From Vibrio splendidus (GTDB taxonomy: Bacteria > Pseudomonadota > Gammaproteobacteria > Enterobacterales > Vibrionaceae), in contig NZ_AP025508.1 in the NCBI RefSeq assembly GCF_024347615.1, positions 3,534,001-3,598,000 of the forward strand: a stretch of 64,000 nt of DNA. The letters run 5' to 3'. Below the pieces are notes generated by a model. That model did not search any database. It saw only the letters and a program-made list of their open reading frames with translations, and was not told the DNA's origin. Position 1 is the first letter of the stretch, and each line of letters starts with the position of its first letter. A program made the position numbers and the translations under genes. This document shows, in pieces, positions 58,580-64,000 of the stretch.

Positions 58580-60781
58580 ATGCGTCCAATGATTGCCCGC
58601 GTGGCACTGCCTGTTCCACTAGACAAGCAGTTCGATTACAAGATTCCTAACCACCTATTCCCGATTATTGGTGGACGAGTCTCTGTGCCTTTTGGACGAC
58701 AAACCTTAACTGGTATTGTTACAGCTCTGGTTAACGAATCTGAATTCGATCTAGACAAGCTCAAGCCCATTAAAGCCTTATTAGACAACCAACCCGTTTG
58801 GCCAGAATCGGTCTACTCACTCTTGGTATGGTGCAGCCAGTTCTATCAGTATCCACTGGGTGAAACCTTGGCTAATGCTCTACCAAGCGCTTTACGAAAA
58901 GGCAAAGCTGCCGACTTCGCAACGCTTGTCGAGTGGCAATTGACCCCATCAGGCAGAGATCAACTGATGCAAGGCTTTGGTCGTGCGGTTAAGCAAGCCA
59001 AAGTGATGCACATGCTTGAGCACGGCCCTGTTCCTCATCAAGAATTCATTAATGAAGAAGTCGGGAGCGCGGTGCTTAAGACTTTGGAAGAGAAAGGTTG
59101 GATTGAGTCGGTAGAAAAAAAACCGAAGCGCAAGCCATGGCCAGTTGAACTTGAAAACGAACAAGACAAGCCGAAGCTCAATGCTGAACAAGCGATCGCG
59201 ATTGCGACAGTAAATAGCCAAACCGATTTTAGTTGCTTCTTGCTCGAGGGGGTTACCGGCTCAGGTAAGACCGAAGTCTACCTGAATATGATCAAGCCGA
59301 TTCTCGAGCAAGGTAAACAAGCGTTAGTCTTGGTACCGGAAATAGGCCTCACTCCACAAACGATTAATCGCTTTAAGCGTCGTTTTAATGTGCCTGTTGA
59401 GGTGATTCACTCTGGATTAAACGATTCTGAACGACTGAATGCTTGGTTATCAGCGCGAGACAAAATAGCGGGCATTGTGATTGGTACGCGCTCGGCTCTG
59501 TTCACCCCCTTCGCTGATCTGGGAATTATCATTGTCGATGAAGAGCACGACGCCTCTTATAAGCAGCAAGATAGCCTACGCTACCACGCTCGTGATGTAG
59601 CCATCATGCGTGCTCATAAAGCGCAGATCCCGGTTGTGTTAGGCTCGGCGACTCCGGCCTTTGAAACGCTGCACAACGCTCAGATCGGTAAATACAGTTA
59701 TCTCACCCTTACTTCACGTGCGGGTGTCGCGCTGCCGACCACCAATAAAGTGTTGGATGTGAAAGGTGAATATCTAGAAAGTGGCTTGTCTGCTTCTTTG
59801 ATTGCTGAAATGCAAAGACACCTCAAAGCAGGCAACCAAGTGATGTTGTTTCTCAACCGTCGTGGGTTCTCTCCCGCACTGATGTGTCACGATTGTGGTT
59901 GGACTGCAGAATGTAAGCGTTGTGATGCCTACTACACCTATCACCAGTACAGTAATGAAATGCGCTGCCACCACTGTGGTTCTCAGCAGCATATCGTACA
60001 CAATTGCCAAGGTTGTGGTTCAGCGAACTTAGTGACGGTGGGTGTTGGTACCGAACAGCTAGAGGCTCAACTTGGTCAGCTATTCCCTGAATACAAAACC
60101 ATTCGTATTGACCGAGACAGCACCCGCCGCAAAGGCAGCTTAGAAAGCGCGCTCGAGTCGATTCGTAAAGGTGAATACCAAATTCTTATCGGCACACAGA
60201 TGCTTGCTAAGGGTCACCACTTTCCTGACGTGACACTTGTGGCGTTATTGGATGTTGACGCCTCTTTATATAGTAGTGACTTCCGCGCCTCTGAACGGTT
60301 GGCTCAACTGTTTACTCAAGTCGCCGGTCGAGCAGGCCGTGCCAGTAAGCCGGGTGAGGTTATCTTACAAACTCACCATCCAGAACATGGCTTGTTACAA
60401 GCGTTGCTGCACAAAGACTATAACCACTTTGCCCAAACCGCATTGGCCGAGCGTAAACAAGCGATGCTGCCACCTTATACCTTTATGACTCTGTTTAGAG
60501 CGGAAGCCAATGACACACGTTTGGTGGAAGAGTTCTTGCGTCAAGTTCGTCATACATTAGAATCGCACCCCTTGTTTGACCAATATTGCATGGTTCTAGG
60601 CCCCACCCCAGCGCCACTGGCCAAGCGAGCGGGTAAATCACGCTGGCAGTTGATTCTACAAACTCAGACTCGTTCGTTAATGCAGAAGTTATTAATGAGT
60701 GCGAAGCCGGCAATTAATATGTTACCTGCTGCGAAAAAAGTCCGTTGGTCACTCGATATTGAGCCGCAAGATTTGAGCTAA
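58580..60781 (+). CDS. priA: Primosomal protein N', replication restart helicase PriA
   Basis: PriA reloads the replisome at stalled forks. The 733 residues equal the E. coli length (732). The N-terminal 3'-end-binding domain begins ARVALPVPLDKQFDYKIP. The helicase core has Walker A LLEGVTGSGKTEVY near 225, the DEEH box IIVDEEHDASYKQQ near 320, and the conserved VLGSATPAFET near 350. Eight Cys in a zinc-binding insert (MCHDCGWTAECKRCDAY and MRCHHCGSQQH...CQGCGS) lie at about 435-480. The GTQMLAKGHHFPDVTLV motif is near 535. It is upstream of cytR, as in enterobacteria. Confidence 0.97.
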   Translation: MRPMIARVALPVPLDKQFDYKIPNHLFPIIGGRVSVPFGRQTLTGIVTALVNESEFDLDKLKPIKALLDNQPVWPESVYSLLVWCSQFYQYPLGETLANALPSALRKGKAADFATLVEWQLTPSGRDQLMQGFGRAVKQAKVMHMLEHGPVPHQEFINEEVGSAVLKTLEEKGWIESVEKKPKRKPWPVELENEQDKPKLNAEQAIAIATVNSQTDFSCFLLEGVTGSGKTEVYLNMIKPILEQGKQALVLVPEIGLTPQTINRFKRRFNVPVEVIHSGLNDSERLNAWLSARDKIAGIVIGTRSALFTPFADLGIIIVDEEHDASYKQQDSLRYHARDVAIMRAHKAQIPVVLGSATPAFETLHNAQIGKYSYLTLTSRAGVALPTTNKVLDVKGEYLESGLSASLIAEMQRHLKAGNQVMLFLNRRGFSPALMCHDCGWTAECKRCDAYYTYHQYSNEMRCHHCGSQQHIVHNCQGCGSANLVTVGVGTEQLEAQLGQLFPEYKTIRIDRDSTRRKGSLESALESIRKGEYQILIGTQMLAKGHHFPDVTLVALLDVDASLYSSDFRASERLAQLFTQVAGRAGRASKPGEVILQTHHPEHGLLQALLHKDYNHFAQTALAERKQAMLPPYTFMTLFRAEANDTRLVEEFLRQVRHTLESHPLFDQYCMVLGPTPAPLAKRAGKSRWQLILQTQTRSLMQKLLMSAKPAINMLPAAKKVRWSLDIEPQDLS

Positions 60782-60835
60782 ACCTACTTGGGTTAAAACT
60801 AATGATAAGTTTGTTCACAAATATTTCATATTTCT

Positions 60836-60851
60836 CGTGAGCAACCTCACA
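60836..60851 (+). promoter_or_regulatory. CRP site upstream of cytR
   Basis: CGTGA-GCAACC-TCACA matches TGTGA-N6-TCACA at 9 of 10 positions. It lies about 180 bases before cytR. CRP control of cytR is known in E. coli. Confidence 0.6.
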
Positions 60852-61021
60852 CTAGTCATGTGATTTTTGTTAATCTAGCCGTAACTTTACACGGATGAAA
60901 CGAATAAAATATTGCAATAAAAAAAGTGTTAGCAACACTTTCATAATATCTATCCGATTGTATTAATTATTCACGCCTTAAATACTTAGGCGACAAAGGA
61001 ACTTAAAAGAGGGTTTAATTT

Positions 61022-62026
61022 ATGGCGACAATGAAGGATGTTGCCCAGCTAGCAGGCGTCTCAACGGCAACGGTATCACGTGCATTGATGAACCCTGAAA
61101 AAGTCTCGGTTTCGACTCGTAAACGAGTTGAGACAGCAGTACTTGAAGCTGGATACTCACCCAATACATTAGCTAGAAATTTACGTCGCAACGAATCAAA
61201 AACCATCATCACTATCGTTCCTGATATCTGTGACCCTTACTTCGCCGAAATCATTCGTGGTATCGAAGATGCCGCTGTAGAGAATGACTACCTCGTTCTA
61301 CTGGGTGACAGTGGTCAACAAAAGAAGCGTGAGTCTTCATTTGTTAACTTGGTCTTCACAAAACAAGCAGACGGTATGCTACTGCTTGGCACTGATCATC
61401 CGTTTGATGTCAGTAAGCCTGAGCAAAAGAATTTACCGCCAATGGTTATGGCGTGTGAATTCGCACCTGAGCTTGAACTGCCAACGGTTCACATCGACAA
61501 CCTAACCTCTGCATTTGAAGCCGTGAATTACCTCGCTCAGTTAGGTCATAAGCGCATCGCTCAGATCTCTGGACCAACGACTGCAACCCTGTGTAAGTTC
61601 CGTCAACAAGGCTACCAACAAGCATTGCGCCGCGCTGGAGTATCAATGAACCCAGCTTACAGCACTGTGGGCGATTTCACCTTTGAAGCGGGTGCGCAAG
61701 CGGTTCGTCAATTACTAGCACTTCCTGAACAACCTACAGCGATCTTCTGTCATAACGATGCGATGGCGATTGGTGCGATTCAAGAAACGAAGAAGCTAGG
61801 TTTACGCGTTCCTCAAGACCTATCGATTGTTGGCTTCGATGACATCCAATTCGCTCAATACTGCGATCCACCGCTAACCACTATTTCTCAGCCTCGCTAT
61901 GAGATTGGACGCCAAGCGATGTTGATGATGCTTGATCTATTGAAGGGCAACGATGTGCAAGCAGGTTCGCGTCTGCTTGAAGCTAAATTAGTCGTTAGAG
62001 GCAGCACCGCACCACCTCGAATGTAA
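61022..62026 (+). CDS. cytR: CytR, LacI-family regulator of nucleoside uptake and catabolism
   Basis: CytR represses together with CRP and is relieved by cytidine; in vibrios it is also needed for natural competence and chitin use. The 334 residues compare with 341 in E. coli. The helix-turn-helix is MKDVAQLAGVSTATVSRALMNP at residues 4-25 (noted by VAQLAGVSTATVSRAL), followed by hinge helix SPNTLARNLRR. The periplasmic-binding-type effector domain starts near 62 (TIITIVPDICDPYFAEII). It lies between priA and ftsN, the enterobacterial order. A CRP site precedes it and a hairpin follows. Confidence 0.95.
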   Translation: MATMKDVAQLAGVSTATVSRALMNPEKVSVSTRKRVETAVLEAGYSPNTLARNLRRNESKTIITIVPDICDPYFAEIIRGIEDAAVENDYLVLLGDSGQQKKRESSFVNLVFTKQADGMLLLGTDHPFDVSKPEQKNLPPMVMACEFAPELELPTVHIDNLTSAFEAVNYLAQLGHKRIAQISGPTTATLCKFRQQGYQQALRRAGVSMNPAYSTVGDFTFEAGAQAVRQLLALPEQPTAIFCHNDAMAIGAIQETKKLGLRVPQDLSIVGFDDIQFAQYCDPPLTTISQPRYEIGRQAMLMMLDLLKGNDVQAGSRLLEAKLVVRGSTAPPRM

Positions 62027-62051
62027 CCCTCAGAAATACCCTTATAAATCT

Positions 62052-62080
62052 GCGGCACATTTTGATGTGCCGCTTCCATT
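62052..62080 (+). terminator. Hairpin downstream of cytR
   Basis: Perfect 9-bp arms GCGGCACAT and ATGTGCCGC with loop TTTG, followed by TTCCATTT. The T-run is poor, so termination may be partial, allowing read-through to ftsN. Confidence 0.6.
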
Positions 62081-62148
62081 TCTGCACTATTATCCTCGCG
62101 CAATCTGGATTACCATGAGGACAGAATCAGCAACTATTGAATTGTCTT

Positions 62149-62688
62149 GTGGCTAATAGAGATTATGTAAAGCGCGGTCGTGGCACGAAAAAACCGACCA
62201 AGAAACAAGCCCCTCGCCGTAAACCTTGGCGCAGTGGTCTTTTGGCGATCCTCCTTGCCGGTGGTTTTGGTTATGGACTTTACTTATTGAGTAATGATCC
62301 TGAGCCGCCAGCACCAACACCTGTGGCTACCAAACCAAAACCTAAGCCAAAACCAGCGAAAGTGATTCCACCGCCTCCTGAAGAGAAGTGGGACTACGTT
62401 GAAACGCTGCCAAGCCGCGAGATTGAAGTTAAAGCCAAAGAGCAAGAGATCTCTAAGATCCCTTACGTGATGCAGTGTGGCGCTTACAAAACGTCAGCAC
62501 AGGCAGAAACGCGCAAGTTAGATATTGCGTTCCAAGGTATCTCGAGTGAAATCCGTAAAAAAGACGGCAGTAGCTGGTACCGTGTGGTTTTAGGGCCATA
62601 CAAGTTGAAGCGTGACGCCGAGCGCGATCGTCATAAGCTGCAACGGGCGAAAATCGAACCTTGCGCTATTTGGAAAGACACCGATTAG
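62149..62688 (+). CDS. ftsN: Cell division protein FtsN
   Basis: FtsN triggers septal peptidoglycan synthesis and marks mature septa. The GTG at 62149 gives MANRDYVKRGRG, the conserved FtsN start, and 179 residues. This is short against E. coli FtsN (319). A basic cytoplasmic tail is followed by a membrane helix near 29-48 (SGLLAILLAGGFGYGLYLL). A brief Pro/Lys linker (residues 50-80, rich in KPKPKP) follows, and the SPOR domain is at about 102-176 (YVMQCGAYKTSAQAETRKL, WYRVVLGPYKLKRDAERD). The short linker is usual for vibrios. It lies between cytR and hslV. Confidence 0.92.
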   Translation: MANRDYVKRGRGTKKPTKKQAPRRKPWRSGLLAILLAGGFGYGLYLLSNDPEPPAPTPVATKPKPKPKPAKVIPPPPEEKWDYVETLPSREIEVKAKEQEISKIPYVMQCGAYKTSAQAETRKLDIAFQGISSEIRKKDGSSWYRVVLGPYKLKRDAERDRHKLQRAKIEPCAIWKDTD

Positions 62689-62741
62689 ATTTAGCGATAG
62701 TCGCAGTCTTAATCTTAGCAAAAGCCGAAAACCAAACTCCG

Positions 62742-62772
62742 AAAGCCTCCCATTGTGGAGGTTTTCTTTTAT
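62742..62772 (+). terminator. Terminator of ftsN
   Basis: AAAGCCTCC, loop CATTGT, GGAGGTTTT then CTTTT. The stem sequence resembles the slyD terminator at 2227. Confidence 0.8.
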
Positions 62773-62838
62773 TTACTCCCTTTAGTCCGTTTTCCTTACA
62801 ACTTCCGCCGATAAGTTGCGCGACATCACTCGCCCTTC

Positions 62839-62867
62839 CTTGAATTATCCGAGCACCATCCTCATAT
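62839..62867 (+). promoter_or_regulatory. Sigma-32-type heat-shock promoter of hslVU
   Basis: CTTGAA (62839-62844), a 15-base spacer and CCTCATAT (62860-62867) match the sigma-32 pattern CTTGAA-N13-17-CCCCATNT at 6/6 and 7/8 positions (counting N as matched). It lies 44 bases before the hslV start. Confidence 0.8.
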
Positions 62868-62910
62868 ACTTTTTATACCCAAAGATAAGAAATATTAAGA
62901 GGCCCTACTC

Positions 62911-63459
62911 GTGACTACCATTGTATCTGTACGTCGTAATAATAAAGTCGTCATCGCGGGTGATGGACAAGTATCTCTAGGCAATACTGTAATGAAGGGC
63001 AATGCCCGTAAAGTACGTCGCCTATACAACAACAAAGTACTGGCTGGTTTTGCTGGCGGTACGGCAGATGCTTTCACGCTATTCGAAAAATTTGAAAGCA
63101 AGCTGCAAATGCACCAAGGCCACCTAACCAAAGCTGCCGTTGAGCTGGCGAAGGATTGGCGTAGCGATCGTGCTCTACGTAAATTAGAAGCACTGCTAGC
63201 AGTCGCGGATGAAACCGCTTCGCTGATCATTACTGGTAACGGCGACGTCGTTCAACCAGAGAACGACCTGATTGCGATCGGTTCGGGCGGCAACTTCGCT
63301 CAAGCAGCAGCGACTGCACTATTAGAAAATACTGATTTAGATGCGCGTGAAATCGCAGAAAAGTCGCTGAACATTGCTGGCGATATCTGTGTATTCACCA
63401 ACCATCACCACACTATTGAAGAACTAGAAAGCACCGTTGAGCTGCCAAAGCCAGAGTAA
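62911..63459 (+). CDS. hslV: ATP-dependent protease proteolytic subunit HslV
   Basis: HslV is the Thr-protease chamber of the HslVU (ClpQY) complex that degrades regulatory and damaged proteins. The 182 residues begin with a GTG codon; Thr2 becomes the catalytic N-terminus after Met removal ([20 protein letters not shown], by pieces TTIVSVRR and GDGQVSLG). The GGTADAF and [18 protein letters not shown] segments are family signatures. AAGAGG precedes the start. It is followed by hslU after 58 bases, with a sigma-32-type promoter upstream. Confidence 0.97.
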   Translation: MTTIVSVRRNNKVVIAGDGQVSLGNTVMKGNARKVRRLYNNKVLAGFAGGTADAFTLFEKFESKLQMHQGHLTKAAVELAKDWRSDRALRKLEALLAVADETASLIITGNGDVVQPENDLIAIGSGGNFAQAAATALLENTDLDAREIAEKSLNIAGDICVFTNHHHTIEELESTVELPKPE

Positions 63460-63517
63460 CGACCGCTTCCATCAATAACGTTGTATTCAACAGTGATTAA
63501 AGAATTAAGGAAAAACC

Positions 63518-64000
63518 ATGTCTGAGATGACTCCTCGCGAAATTGTTCACGAACTCAATCGCCACATTATCGGCCAAGACAACGCTAAGCGTTCAGTGGC
63601 TATCGCTCTACGTAACCGCTGGCGTCGTATGCAGCTTGAAGAAAGCCTGCGTGTTGAAGTTTCGCCAAAAAACATCCTAATGATTGGCCCAACGGGTGTG
63701 GGTAAAACTGAAATTGCTCGCCGTCTAGCGAAACTCGCTAATGCGCCGTTCATCAAGGTAGAAGCGACTAAGTTCACCGAAGTTGGCTACGTTGGTAAAG
63801 AAGTTGAGACCATCATCCGTGATCTAACGGACGTTGCGATCAAGATGACGCATCAACAAGCGATGGAAAAAGTACAATACCGCGCTGAAGAGCAAGCTGA
63901 AGAACGCATTCTTGATGCCCTTCTACCACCAGCACGTGATGCTTGGGGTCAGAACGAGCAATCAACTGAAGACACCACCTCTTCAAACACTCGCCAGATT
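63518..64000 (+). CDS. hslU: HslU, ATPase subunit of HslVU protease, 3' end outside the window
   Basis: HslU unfolds and feeds substrates to HslV. Only the first 161 codons of about 443 are seen. The start [31 protein letters not shown] (by pieces [14 protein letters not shown]) is canonical. Walker A is GPTGVGKTE near residue 58. The [18 protein letters not shown] pore segment (GYVGKEVE) lies near 88-95. The I domain begins about residue 110 and continues out of the window. TTAAGGAAAAACC before the ATG provides the ribosome site. Confidence 0.97.
   Translation, partial: MSEMTPREIVHELNRHIIGQDNAKRSVAIALRNRWRRMQLEESLRVEVSPKNILMIGPTGVGKTEIARRLAKLANAPFIKVEATKFTEVGYVGKEVETIIRDLTDVAIKMTHQQAMEKVQYRAEEQAEERILDALLPPARDAWGQNEQSTEDTTSSNTRQI

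Overview
This window looks like a piece of a Vibrio chromosome, probably near the Splendidus clade. The genus call rests on several proteins: an AphA-type PadR regulator, a peroxiredoxin-glutaredoxin fusion under OxyR, an argininosuccinate lyase fused to an N-acetylglutamate synthase domain, an Xds-like extracellular nuclease with a GlyGly-CTERM tail, and a cAMP receptor protein of the enterobacterial/Vibrio type. Gene order also follows the order I remember for the large chromosome of Vibrio. The species-level placement is inference. Nearly all of the window is coding, with no rRNA, tRNA, CRISPR array, insertion sequence or prophage that I could see.

Layout. Positions 1-5,900: the end of a WD40-repeat gene, slyX, an isoaspartyl peptidase, slyD, yheV and the kefB-kefG potassium efflux pair. 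Positions 5,900-11,700: yheS, a TIGR02444-type gene, yheT, yheU, prkB and crp. Positions 11,860-17,750: a DUF1338 gene, the arginine succinyltransferase genes astC-astA-astD (read leftward) and pabA. Positions 17,900-28,000: the Xds-like nuclease, then the leftward cluster aroK-aroB-damX-dam-rpe-gph-trpS. Positions 28,100-35,340: pilM-N-O-P-Q and the divergent mrcA. Positions 35,450-40,040: oxyR, the peroxiredoxin-glutaredoxin fusion, a flavin disulfide reductase, a RidA-family gene and a small zinc-ribbon membrane protein. Positions 40,300-46,950: argC-argB-argG-argH(A) leftward with argE divergent. Positions 47,200-50,750: ppc and aphA. Positions 50,860-56,160: metF, metL, metB and the divergent repressor metJ. 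Positions 56,400-64,000: a short malic enzyme, rpmE, priA, cytR, ftsN, hslV and the start of hslU.

How the genes work together. Arginine breakdown (ast) and synthesis (arg) are both present, each with ArgR-like sites. The met cluster is framed by two MetJ operators that share a 14-bp core. The oxyR/peroxiredoxin intergenic region holds a strong four-part OxyR site. CRP-like sites precede both crp and cytR, and a sigma-32-like promoter precedes hslVU. Many genes end in clear intrinsic terminators.

I did not find an undescribed multi-gene system. The signals most worth a second look are non-coding: short tandem arrays that abut the stop codons of kefB and the malic enzyme gene, two-tier inverted repeats beside pilQ and rpmE, a MITE-like inverted repeat near 39.2 kb, and candidate Qrr pairing sites in the aphA leader. 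Among proteins, the orphan disulfide reductase with a cysteine-rich C-terminus is the most interesting.
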